Of a stretch of 12,072 nt of DNA, positions 1 through 6,371 are shown piece by piece (the first letter of the stretch is position 1; the number at the start of each line of letters is the position of its first letter). Source of the DNA: Chromatiales bacterium (GTDB lineage Bacteria; Pseudomonadota; Gammaproteobacteria; CAMYNG01). The stretch is taken from the NCBI GenBank assembly GCA_026990045.1, contig JALSIK010000329.1:1-12072 (forward strand), read 5' to 3'. The notes below the pieces were generated by a model. It was not told the DNA's origin. It worked only from the letters and a program-made list of their open reading frames with translations, and did no database searches. Both the position numbers and the translations under genes were made by a program.

Positions 1-837
1 GCGGATTCGCTGGAGATGGCCCGCTTCGGCGCCCGCCAGGCTGCCTCCACCCTGGTGGTGGCCGGGGTGCGCTTCATGGGCGAGACGGCCAAGATCCTCA
101 ACCCGGAAAAGCGCGTGCTCATGCCCGAGCTGGGCGCGGAGTGCTCGCTGGATCTGGGCTGCCCGGCGGAGGAGTTCGTGCCCTTCTGCGATGCCCACCC
201 CGACCGCACGGTGGTGGTGTACGCCAACACCAGCGCCGCGGTGAAAGCGCGCGCCGACTGGGTGGTCACATCCAGCATCGCGGTGGACGTGGTGCGCCAC
301 CTGCACCGGCGGGGCGAGAAGATCCTGTGGGCGCCCGACCGCCACCTGGGCCGCTACGTGCAGGACCAGACCGGGGCCGACATGCTCCTGTGGCAGGGCG
401 CGTGCGTGGTGCACGAGGCCTTCCAGGCCGACCTGCTGCGGCAGGTCATGGCGGCCCACCCGGAGGCGGCGGTCCTGGTGCACCCGGAGTCGCCGGCGGA
501 CGTCATCGCCCTGGCCGACGTGGTGGGCTCCACCACCCAGCTCATCGACGCCGCCCGCCGGCTGCCCAACGCCACCTTCATCGTCGCCACCGACCGCGGC
601 ATCTTCTACAAGATGAAGCAGGCCGCCCCGCACAAGACCTTCATCGAGGCCCCCACCGGCGGCGCCGGCGCCACCTGCGTGAGCTGCGCCCATTGCCCGT
701 GGATGGCCATGAACGGCCTGCGCAACCTGGCCGCGGTGCTGGAGACGGGTGCCAACGAGATCACCATCGACGAGGACATCCGCCGCCGCGCCCTGCGCGC
801 CACCCAGCGCATGATCGACTTCCGCGCCGCCGCCTGA
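1..837 (+). CDS. nadA: Quinolinate synthase NadA, 5' end cut off by the window
   Basis: NadA condenses iminoaspartate with dihydroxyacetone phosphate to give quinolinate, the second step of de novo NAD synthesis, in the cytoplasm. The reading frame is open from base 1, so the 278 residues seen are the C-terminal part; by comparison with the roughly 347-residue E. coli enzyme about 70 residues are missing. The three [4Fe-4S] ligands are present: Cys48 in ECSLDLGCP, Cys135 in WQGACVVHEAF and Cys232 in CVSCAHCPW (numbered from base 1). The substrate-binding stretches YANTSAAVKARADWVVTSS, HPESP and GSTTQL are also intact. An ATG at position 16 is internal (DSLEMARFG is a conserved NadA stretch) and is not the true start. 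nadB and nadC are not next to it on the side that can be seen. It ends 42 bases from the end of the convergent membrane-protein gene. Identification is nearly certain. Confidence 0.97.
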   Translation, partial: ADSLEMARFGARQAASTLVVAGVRFMGETAKILNPEKRVLMPELGAECSLDLGCPAEEFVPFCDAHPDRTVVVYANTSAAVKARADWVVTSSIAVDVVRHLHRRGEKILWAPDRHLGRYVQDQTGADMLLWQGACVVHEAFQADLLRQVMAAHPEAAVLVHPESPADVIALADVVGSTTQLIDAARRLPNATFIVATDRGIFYKMKQAAPHKTFIEAPTGGAGATCVSCAHCPWMAMNGLRNLAAVLETGANEITIDEDIRRRALRATQRMIDFRAAA

Positions 838-879
838 AAGGCCCCGGCGCCGTTCCCGGGCGACCCGGCACCCCCTGGC

Positions 880-2121
880 CTACGCCAGCAGCGCTGCCGC
901 GGCGCCGGCCGCCACCGCCGCCACCATCGTTCCTCCCATCCGCAGGCCCAGCGCGCGGCCGCCGATGGCCAGGGCCAGGCCGCCCTTGACCAGGGTGTTG
1001 GTCATGGCCGCGAGCAGGATCCCCCACGCCGCCACCCGCGCGGCCAGGTCGGGGCCCGTGCTGCGCGCCAGCGACAAGGTGACGGCGTCCACGTCCATCA
1101 CGCCCGAAACCACGCCCAGCAGGTAGACACCGGTGTCTCCCAGGAAACGCCGCAGCGCCTCCAGCAGCAGCATGACCGCCACCAGGAACAGGCCGAACTT
1201 GAACGCGAGGGAGAGATCCAGGGGGCGGTCAATGGGCAGGCCGTCCACGGCCGCGTGATCGCCGCGGTGGCGCCAGTCCCACACCGCCACCGCGAACAGG
1301 ATCGCGGCCATGATCAGCAGCGGCGGTGCCAGGGTTGCGGCCAGCGCCGGCTGCACCAGCAGCACCAGCACCAGCATGCGGGGAAACATGGTGCCGCAGG
1401 CCAGCAGGATCCCCGCCCCGGCCAGGCGCCGGGCCGGGGCCGCGGCTCCCAGGCGTGAAAAATTGATGGTCACTGCGGTGGAGGACACCAGCCCGCCGAA
1501 CAGCGCCGTGTACAGCACGCCCCGGTGCACGCCGGCGAGCTTCATGGCGAACCAGGCGATGAAGGAAATGGCGGCGATGAGCAGCACCATCCAGCCGATC
1601 TCGAACGGGTTCAGCGCCTGCCATGGCCCCATCCCGCGATCGGGCAGCACCGGCAGCAGCACCACGCCCATGAGCAACAGCTTGAGAAAGGCGTTGAGCT
1701 CGGCGCCGCTGATGCGGCGCAGCCAGCCGTGCAGCAGGGGCTTGAGGCTGAGCAGCACCGTGGCCAGCACCGCCAGCGAGGCCGCCTCGAGGCGGAAGCC
1801 GCGTGCCGCCGCCGCCCCCAGGGCGAAGGCCAGCAACAGGGCCACCGCCGAGGTGATGCCCACGTCCTTGTCCCGCCGCATGTCCTGCCAGCGGGCGACG
1901 ATGAGCAACGCCCCCAGCACCAGCAGCGAGGCCCCCAGCACCAGGTCGCCCAGGTCCTGCCCCAGCAGGGCCCAGACCCCGCCCAGCAGTCCCACCAGGG
2001 CGAAGGTGCGCAGTCCCGCGATGCGGCTGCCCTCGGGGGCCTCGCGCTGCTCCCAGCCGCGCTCCAGGCCGATGAGCAGGCCGATGGCCAGTGCCAGCAG
2101 CAGGTCCCCCAGTGGTTGCAT
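880..2121 (-). CDS. MgtC/SapB-DUF4010 family integral membrane protein
   Basis: A polytopic inner-membrane protein of unknown transport role. The N-terminus carries the MgtC-type signature GLLIGLERGWEQRE followed by AGLRTFALVGLLGG, at about residues 14-45. The rest matches the DUF4010 pattern, with GGLVSSTAVTINFSRL and GTMFPRMLVL as hallmarks. Around 12 hydrophobic segments can be counted over 413 residues, a usual length for this architecture. I chose the ATG at 2121 (MQPLGDLLLALAIG) because the MgtC fold begins directly after it. The frame stays open to a TTG at 2220 and holds a GTG at 2178, but that 33-residue extension is not hydrophobic and looks like leader DNA. The ribosome binding site is weak (GGGACGAG about ten bases upstream). 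MgtC is linked to Mg2+ limitation and virulence in Salmonella, but DUF4010 fusions are uncharacterised, so no substrate should be assumed. Confidence 0.88.
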   Translation of the reverse strand: MQPLGDLLLALAIGLLIGLERGWEQREAPEGSRIAGLRTFALVGLLGGVWALLGQDLGDLVLGASLLVLGALLIVARWQDMRRDKDVGITSAVALLLAFALGAAAARGFRLEAASLAVLATVLLSLKPLLHGWLRRISGAELNAFLKLLLMGVVLLPVLPDRGMGPWQALNPFEIGWMVLLIAAISFIAWFAMKLAGVHRGVLYTALFGGLVSSTAVTINFSRLGAAAPARRLAGAGILLACGTMFPRMLVLVLLVQPALAATLAPPLLIMAAILFAVAVWDWRHRGDHAAVDGLPIDRPLDLSLAFKFGLFLVAVMLLLEALRRFLGDTGVYLLGVVSGVMDVDAVTLSLARSTGPDLAARVAAWGILLAAMTNTLVKGGLALAIGGRALGLRMGGTMVAAVAAGAAAALLA

Positions 2122-2179
2122 GATGTGGCGGCTCGTCCCGTGGCAGGTGGGGCAACAAGTGGTCCCGGTCTTTGTCACC

Positions 2180-2196
2180 GCGCCGGCATCCGGCGC
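2180..2196. repeat. 7-bp perfect inverted repeat in the divergent region
   Basis: GCGCCGG and CCGGCGC flank the three bases CAT, a perfect dyad between the minus-strand DUF4010 gene (start 2121) and the plus-strand gene starting at 2320. It could be an operator or a leader hairpin. In DNA this GC-rich a 7-bp dyad can also arise by chance. Confidence 0.3.
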
Positions 2197-2282
2197 CGGT
2201 CCGGGTCGGGCGGTTTCCAATCACGCGCTTGCACCGTCGCCCGGCGGGCGGCCTCCCTGCCCCGTGCCGGCGCGACATCCCG

Positions 2283-2288
2283 TATGAT
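2283..2288 (+). promoter_or_regulatory. Candidate -10 box (TATGAT) for the 286-residue protein gene
   Basis: TATGAT matches the sigma-70 -10 consensus at five of six positions and is a rare AT-rich island in this GC-rich DNA. It lies 32 bases before the ATG at 2320, leaving room for a short leader with the AGG-type ribosome binding site at about 2312-2315. I see no convincing -35 element 16-18 bases upstream (2259-2266 is C-rich), so an activator may be needed. Confidence 0.45.
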
Positions 2289-2319
2289 ACCCGCAACCCG
2301 GCCGCGGCACGCAGGTTCC

Positions 2320-3180
2320 ATGTCCACTCCGCCCCCGCATTGCTACGCCATGCGACTGCTGGCCCCGTTTCGCGGGATGCTGCAGGTGGTGGCAACGGAG
2401 TCGGCGCGCGCGCTGAGCGACGACGGCGTCCACTGGCAGATCCAGGTCAGGGTGAGCACGCGCAATCCCCTCTGGTGGGGCGGGGTCAGCGGCGAACACG
2501 CCGGTGAACGGCTCATGGTGTTCGCCGGCTGGAGCGCCGGCGAAGGCCTGGTCCAGTATCCCTTCGATCCCATGGCCGATCTCGACCAGGCCTGGGCCCG
2601 GGCCGAGGCCATGGTGGCGGCGCTGGAACCGATCCACCGGCAGGTGCCCTTCGCACCCGCCGACCACCTGGAACACTGGCTGCTCGATGCCGGCGGCCGG
2701 CCGCTGGCGCTCATCGCCAGCCGCCTGGACACCGAACCGGCGGCGTCGCGCGCGGCCCGGTGGCACGCGGCCGAGCCCCCCGGCGCGCCCCTGGGCGACC
2801 CCCTCGACGAGGACACGCGGGCCCTGGCCCGCGCCGTCAACGCCGCCGCCGCGGGCAGCGCCTGGTTCCACCGCCGCGACCACGGCCTGGAACCGGTGCA
2901 CGGCGGCGGATTCGTCCCTGCCCATCAGGTCCCGCCGCTGCTGCTGGCCCGGCACTGGGCCGACGACCGTCACCGCCGGTTGCTGGATGAATACTTCCGC
3001 CGCCAGGCCCCGCGCCTGCTCACCCTGCACGGTCTCGACGAGGCGCTGCGCCGGGAGCTGGAGCAGGCGGCGGCGGAACAGCCCGAGGCGGTGGAACGCT
3101 ACGTGCGCCTGTACCCGTGCCTCATCGACGAGGCGCTGGTGAGAAGCACCCGGGTCCGGGCCCGGCTGCGCCGGGGCTGA
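2320..3180 (+). CDS. Uncharacterised 286-residue protein
   Basis: I do not recognise this protein. The frame is open far upstream (to 1525), but that part lies antisense to the membrane protein. The ATG at 2320 is preferred because it follows a CAGG-type ribosome binding site and a TATGAT box, and because the protein turns from low-complexity to ordinary composition there. There is no signal peptide or membrane segment, so it is probably cytoplasmic. The first 110 residues look like a beta-rich domain with an aromatic core (VHWQIQVRVS, NPLWWGGVSG, MVFAGWSAGEG, VQYPFDPMADLDQAW). The remainder is largely helical, rich in Arg, Glu, Leu and Ala, with HWADDRHRRLLDEYF and a tail containing RYVRLYPCLIDEALV. 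No catalytic motif is evident. It stands alone as a single-gene unit, facing away from the DUF4010 gene, with its stop one base from the stop of the AEC permease gene. It probably belongs to a lineage-specific family. Confidence 0.75.
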   Translation: MSTPPPHCYAMRLLAPFRGMLQVVATESARALSDDGVHWQIQVRVSTRNPLWWGGVSGEHAGERLMVFAGWSAGEGLVQYPFDPMADLDQAWARAEAMVAALEPIHRQVPFAPADHLEHWLLDAGGRPLALIASRLDTEPAASRAARWHAAEPPGAPLGDPLDEDTRALARAVNAAAAGSAWFHRRDHGLEPVHGGGFVPAHQVPPLLLARHWADDRHRRLLDEYFRRQAPRLLTLHGLDEALRRELEQAAAEQPEAVERYVRLYPCLIDEALVRSTRVRARLRRG

Positions 3181-3181
3181 A

Positions 3182-4099
3182 TCACATCCCCACCAGCGCG
3201 TGCCACAGGGGCAGGGTGACCAGCGCCGCCACCGTGCTCAGCGCGGCGGCGGCCGCGTACAGGCCGGTATCGAGGCGGAAGCGATCGCAGATCACCACGC
3301 CCAGGACCATGGAGGGCATGGCCGCCTCCAGCACCAGGCCGGTACGCAGCACCGGCCCCGGGGGCAGCAGCGCGGTGATCCCCCAGACCCAGGCCGGCAT
3401 CAGGAAGAGCTGGCAGGCCAGCACCCAGCCCACCCAGCGCCAGCGCCGCGGCCCGGGCCGGCGGAACTCCAGGCCCATGCCCAGCACCAGCAGCATCAGC
3501 GGCACCACCGCCGGGGCCAGGCGGTCCAGCACCGCCTGCGCCAGCGCCGGCACCTGGAGGCCGGCGGCCTGCACCGCCACCGCCGCCGCCACCGCCCACA
3601 GGGCCGGCACCCCCGCCAGCCGGCGCCACACCGGCTGGGGCGGACCGCCCTGCCCCAGGCGCGAGGCCACGGCCAGGCCCACCGTGAGCAGCAGCGGCAG
3701 GCAGGCGAACAGGTCGTACTGGATGGCGATGCCACGGCCGCGCTCGCCCAGCACCGCCTCCAGCACCGGCAGGCCCAGGTAGGTGGCGTTGGGCCAGGCC
3801 GCGGCCAGCGCCACCGCCCCCAGGGCCGCCGGCGGCAGGCCCCGGGCACGGGCCACGAGCAGGGTGGCGCCCAGGGCCAGCAGCACCGCCGAGGCCGCGG
3901 TGGCGCTGATGACCAGGCTCTCGCCGCCCAGCGGGCTGCGCACCAGCACCCGGAACACCAGCGCCGGCAGCAGGATGTCGTAGACCACCTGCGACAGGGC
4001 CGCGCGCATGGCGGCGGCATCCGCCACGCCCGGGGACAGGCGGCGGAACGCCACCCCCGCCGCCACCAGCACGGCCATCTCCAGCAGGGCCTGGATCAC
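3182..4099 (-). CDS. AEC (auxin efflux carrier) family permease
   Basis: A secondary transporter of the inner membrane with about ten hydrophobic segments in 305 residues, the usual size of bacterial AEC proteins. The N-terminal half has the family stretch WPNATYLGLPVLEAVLGERG followed by the YD pair. The C-terminal half has PSMVLGVVICDRFRLDTGL and a final helix with ALSTVAALVTLPLW, equivalent to the family's conserved STL-x-S-x-x-T-x-P ending. Bacterial members export or exchange small organic acids such as malate, but the substrate cannot be read from sequence. The start is a GTG at 4097-4099 that overlaps the Nudix stop as GTGA, so translation is probably coupled. It is the last gene of the three-gene operon that begins at 5120. 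Its TGA at 3182-3184 is one base from the stop of the convergent gene, leaving no intergenic terminator. Confidence 0.88.
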   Translation of the reverse strand: MIQALLEMAVLVAAGVAFRRLSPGVADAAAMRAALSQVVYDILLPALVFRVLVRSPLGGESLVISATAASAVLLALGATLLVARARGLPPAALGAVALAAAWPNATYLGLPVLEAVLGERGRGIAIQYDLFACLPLLLTVGLAVASRLGQGGPPQPVWRRLAGVPALWAVAAAVAVQAAGLQVPALAQAVLDRLAPAVVPLMLLVLGMGLEFRRPGPRRWRWVGWVLACQLFLMPAWVWGITALLPPGPVLRTGLVLEAAMPSMVLGVVICDRFRLDTGLYAAAAALSTVAALVTLPLWHALVGM

Positions 4100-4605
4100 G
4101 GCAGGTGCGCGGTGGCGCGGAACAGCCCGGCCACGGTCTTGGCGTCGTCGATGTCGCCGCCGCGCGCGCGCGCCAGGGCCTCGGCAAAGGGCACCCAGTG
4201 CACCTCGAACACCTCGTGGGCGTCGGCGCGGGCCCGGCCCCGGGTCAGCTCCGTGGCCAGGTAGAGGTGCACCACCTCGGTGAACACCCCGGGCGAGGAC
4301 ACCACCGCCCCCAGCGGCCGCCAGTGCCGGGCCTGGAGGCCGGTCTCCTCGGCCAGCTCGCGGCGGGCGGTGTCGGCCGGCGGCTCACCGTGATCGATCT
4401 TGCCCGCCGGCAGCTCCCACAGCCAGCGCTCCAGGGCCGGCCGGTACTGGCGCAGCAGGCACACCGCGCCGGCGGCATCCACCGCCACCACCGCCGCGCC
4501 CCCGGGATGGCGCACGATCTCCACCTCCATGACCTCGCCGTTGGGCAGCGCGCGCCGGTCCGTCTCCAGGCGCACGATGCGGCCGTCGTAGATGCGCCGG
4601 CTCAC
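4096..4605 (-). CDS. Nudix hydrolase, ADP-ribose pyrophosphatase (NudF) type
   Basis: Predicted to hydrolyse a nucleoside-diphosphate-linked compound, most likely ADP-ribose to AMP and ribose 5-phosphate, in the cytoplasm. The 169-residue product has a complete Nudix box at residues 68-90: Gly68, Glu74, then RRELAEETGL (81-90), with the metal-binding glutamates 83, 86 and 87. Just before it, LLRQYRPALERWLWELPAG (50-68) is typical of the ADP-ribose pyrophosphatase branch. After it, SSPGVFTEVVHLYLA (103-117) occupies the place of that branch's conserved S-P-G-x-x-x-E loop. Pyrophosphatases for sugar nucleotides share this pattern, so the substrate is an inference. The start is a GTG at 4603-4605 overlapping the stop of the mscS-like gene (GTGA); the stop in turn overlaps the GTG of the AEC gene. 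The frame runs further upstream, but that part is only a shadow of the channel gene. Confidence 0.9.
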   Translation of the reverse strand: MSRRIYDGRIVRLETDRRALPNGEVMEVEIVRHPGGAAVVAVDAAGAVCLLRQYRPALERWLWELPAGKIDHGEPPADTARRELAEETGLQARHWRPLGAVVSSPGVFTEVVHLYLATELTRGRARADAHEVFEVHWVPFAEALARARGGDIDDAKTVAGLFRATAHLP

Positions 4606-5120
4606 GAGGCGCCGCCCCGCCGCAGCACGTGGACGCTGTCCGTGAACAGCCTGGAATTGGGCACCAGCACCGTGCCCTGGTCGGTCTCGAGCCGGGTGTA
4701 GCGCAGGTCGATGGCCGTCACCTCGCCCTCGTGGCCGGCGGCGCGGATGCGATCGCCGCACAGGAAGGGCTGGTGGAAAAGAATGAGCACGCCGGCCACG
4801 GCGTTGGCCAGCACGTCCTTGAGGGCGAACGAGAGGGCGAAACCGGTGAGTCCCAGCCCCGCCACCATGGCGGTGACATCGATGCCCAGGGTCCCCAGCG
4901 CGGAGACCCAGCCCACCAGGACCAGCGCCACCCGCGCCGCCTGGGCCAGCAGCCCGATGACCTCGCGCCGCCCCGGCTCGCTGCGTGCCGCCAGCAGTCG
5001 CAGGGCCCGGCGCACCATGCGGCTGGCGATCCAGAACGCCGCCAGGATGGCGAGGGCACCCGAAAGGCGCGGGCCGAACGCCTCCGCCGCCTGCCACCAC
5101 GATGACCAGTCGGACTCCAT
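4602..5120 (-). CDS. Small MscS-family mechanosensitive channel, pore plus beta domain only
   Basis: An inner-membrane protein of 172 residues that probably opens under membrane tension to release solutes during hypo-osmotic shock. Hydrophobic segments lie at about 18-34 and 60-78. A pore-lining TM3-like stretch follows at 83-115 (GLGLTGFALSFALKD then VLANAVAGVLILFHQPF), and then the beta domain (FLCGDRIRAAGHEGEV and VLVPNSRLFTDSVHV). E. coli MscS has 286 residues; here the chain stops right after the beta domain, so the C-terminal cage domain is missing. Short MscS proteins of this size occur elsewhere and the ending is clean, so this is probably natural rather than a frameshift. The ATG at 5118-5120 has an excellent ribosome binding site (GGGAGGAG, 4-7 bases upstream). 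It is the first gene of the operon with the Nudix hydrolase and AEC permease. A candidate promoter lies at 5147-5175. Confidence 0.9.
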   Translation of the reverse strand: MESDWSSWWQAAEAFGPRLSGALAILAAFWIASRMVRRALRLLAARSEPGRREVIGLLAQAARVALVLVGWVSALGTLGIDVTAMVAGLGLTGFALSFALKDVLANAVAGVLILFHQPFLCGDRIRAAGHEGEVTAIDLRYTRLETDQGTVLVPNSRLFTDSVHVLRRGGAS

Positions 5121-5146
5121 GTTCTCCTCCCGTGGGATCCGGTGCG

Positions 5147-5175
5147 TTCATACCCCAGCCGCCGGCGCAATGCAA
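5147..5175 (-). promoter_or_regulatory. Candidate sigma-70 promoter for the mscS-nudix-AEC operon
   Basis: Read on the minus strand, TTGCAT (5175-5170) and TATGAA (5152-5147) are separated by exactly 17 bases. Matches are three of six for the -35 and four of six for the -10. A start near 5140 would give a leader of about 20 bases that contains the strong ribosome binding site at 5124-5131. Confidence 0.4.
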
Positions 5176-5191
5176 ACGGTGATGTCCCGCG

Positions 5192-5221
5192 TTTACTCGT
5201 GCCGCACCGCCGGGATACGAT
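5192..5221 (+). promoter_or_regulatory. Candidate sigma-70 promoter for the DUF2333 gene
   Basis: TTTACT (5192-5197) and TACGAT (5216-5221) are separated by 18 bases; each matches four of six consensus positions. The predicted start near 5228 precedes the ATG at 5253 by about 25 bases. The octamer GCAAACGG occurs both here (5231-5238) and near the opposing -35 (5172-5179), so the two divergent promoters might share a regulator. Confidence 0.4.
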
Positions 5222-5252
5222 AGCGGCGTCGCAAACGGGAAACGAACACGCC

Positions 5253-6371
5253 ATGGCACCCTCTCCGGATCTCTCCCGCTGGCTGGCTCCGCTGCGCGGC
5301 GCCTGGGCCTGGCTGCGCCGGCGGCTGGCGGACCTGGCCGGGGCCTGGCACCCCGACACCTGGCGCGCCCGCGGGCCGCTGTGGGCCGCGGGCACCGTGG
5401 CCGTCACGCTGGCGGTGCTGCTGTACCTGCTCGGGGTGTACTGGACCAGCGAGCCCGAGCCCTTCGACGTGCGGGCGGCGGCCCTGGAGGAAGCGGGCGG
5501 CGACGAACGGCGGCTGGTGCCGGGCTATGTCACCACCGCCACCGTCATCCGGCTCATGCGCACCCTGTTCGACAAGCCCGGCGGCTACCTCAGCAACGAT
5601 CGCCTGCCGCCGGTGTCGCTGTTCGGCACCTACCGGATGCTGGACAACATCCCGAGCTGGGAATTCGGAGTGGTGGTGATGGTGCGCGACACCGCGCACG
5701 TGCTGCGCAACGACTTTTCCCGTTCCCAGTCCCAGGGCGTGGAAGACCCGGACCTGGCCGAGGCCGAACCGCTGTTCAACTTCGACAACGACTCGTGGCT
5801 GTTTCCGCCCACCGAGCGCGAGTACCGGCGCGGCATCAACCACCTGCGCCGTTACCTCGACCGGCTGGCCGACCCCGCCGACACGCGGACCCAGTTCTAC
5901 GCCCGCGCCGACAACCTGAGCGAGCTGCTGGCGGTGGCGGGCAAGCGCCTGGGCAGCCTGTCCCAGCGGCTCAACGCCAGCGTCGAGGAGCTGCGCGTCA
6001 ACACCGACCTGGCCGGCGACCCGGCGGCGCGCCAGGCCACGGCGGCGCCGGGCCTGGTCATGGCCAGGACCCCGTGGATGGAGGTGGACGACGTGTTCTA
6101 CGAGGCCCGCGGCTACACCTGGGCCCTGCTCCACGTGCTGCGCGCGGTGGAGATCGACTTCAAGGACGTGCTGGAGAAAAAGCGCGCCCAGGCCAGCCTG
6201 CAGCAGATCATCCGCCTGCTGGAGCAGACCCAGCGCGACCCTTCCAGCCCGGTGGTCCTCAACGGCGACCCGCTGGGCTGGCTGGCCAACTACTCCAAGA
6301 CCCTGGTGAGCTACATCTCGCCCGCCAACGCCGCCATCATCGACCTGCGCAACCTGCTGGCGCAGGGCTGA
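5253..6371 (+). CDS. DUF2333 family single-pass membrane protein
   Basis: A conserved protein of unknown function. The first 42 residues are short, basic and tryptophan-rich, probably cytoplasmic. One membrane segment follows at about 43-63 (LWAAGTVAVTLAVLLYLLGVY), and the remaining roughly 300 residues should lie in the periplasm. The family pattern is clear: YVTTATVIRLMRTLFDKPGG, LSNDRLPPVSLFGTYRMLDN, a segment beginning SWEFGVVVMVRD, NFDNDSWLFPPTEREY and ARADNLSELLAVAGKRLGSL. The last third is helical, with a conserved WMEVDDVFYEARGYTWALLH stretch. The ATG at 5253 follows a GGGA motif 12 bases upstream and comes just before the cationic N-terminus; 372 residues is a normal length. It is monocistronic and divergent from the mscS operon. 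Its last 35 bases overlap the end of the opposing RudS-like gene. I am confident of the family, not of any role. Confidence 0.88.
   Translation: MAPSPDLSRWLAPLRGAWAWLRRRLADLAGAWHPDTWRARGPLWAAGTVAVTLAVLLYLLGVYWTSEPEPFDVRAAALEEAGGDERRLVPGYVTTATVIRLMRTLFDKPGGYLSNDRLPPVSLFGTYRMLDNIPSWEFGVVVMVRDTAHVLRNDFSRSQSQGVEDPDLAEAEPLFNFDNDSWLFPPTEREYRRGINHLRRYLDRLADPADTRTQFYARADNLSELLAVAGKRLGSLSQRLNASVEELRVNTDLAGDPAARQATAAPGLVMARTPWMEVDDVFYEARGYTWALLHVLRAVEIDFKDVLEKKRAQASLQQIIRLLEQTQRDPSSPVVLNGDPLGWLANYSKTLVSYISPANAAIIDLRNLLAQG

Noticed and set aside
838..879. A terminator between nadA and the DUF4010 gene.
   Set aside because: Only a 5-bp stem (CCGGG/CCCGG around CGA at 856-868) is visible and there is no T run; this is too weak for a feature.
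2122..2220. An N-terminal extension of the DUF4010 protein that would contain CPTCH, a CxxCH heme-like motif.
   Set aside because: It starts from a TTG without a ribosome binding site and precedes the normal MgtC N-terminus. There is no signal peptide for export, so the motif is probably chance.
1525..2319. A 265-codon upstream extension of the unknown gene's frame.
   Set aside because: It lies antisense to the DUF4010 gene, is Gln/His/Arg low-complexity, and a good start with a ribosome binding site and -10 box lies at 2320.
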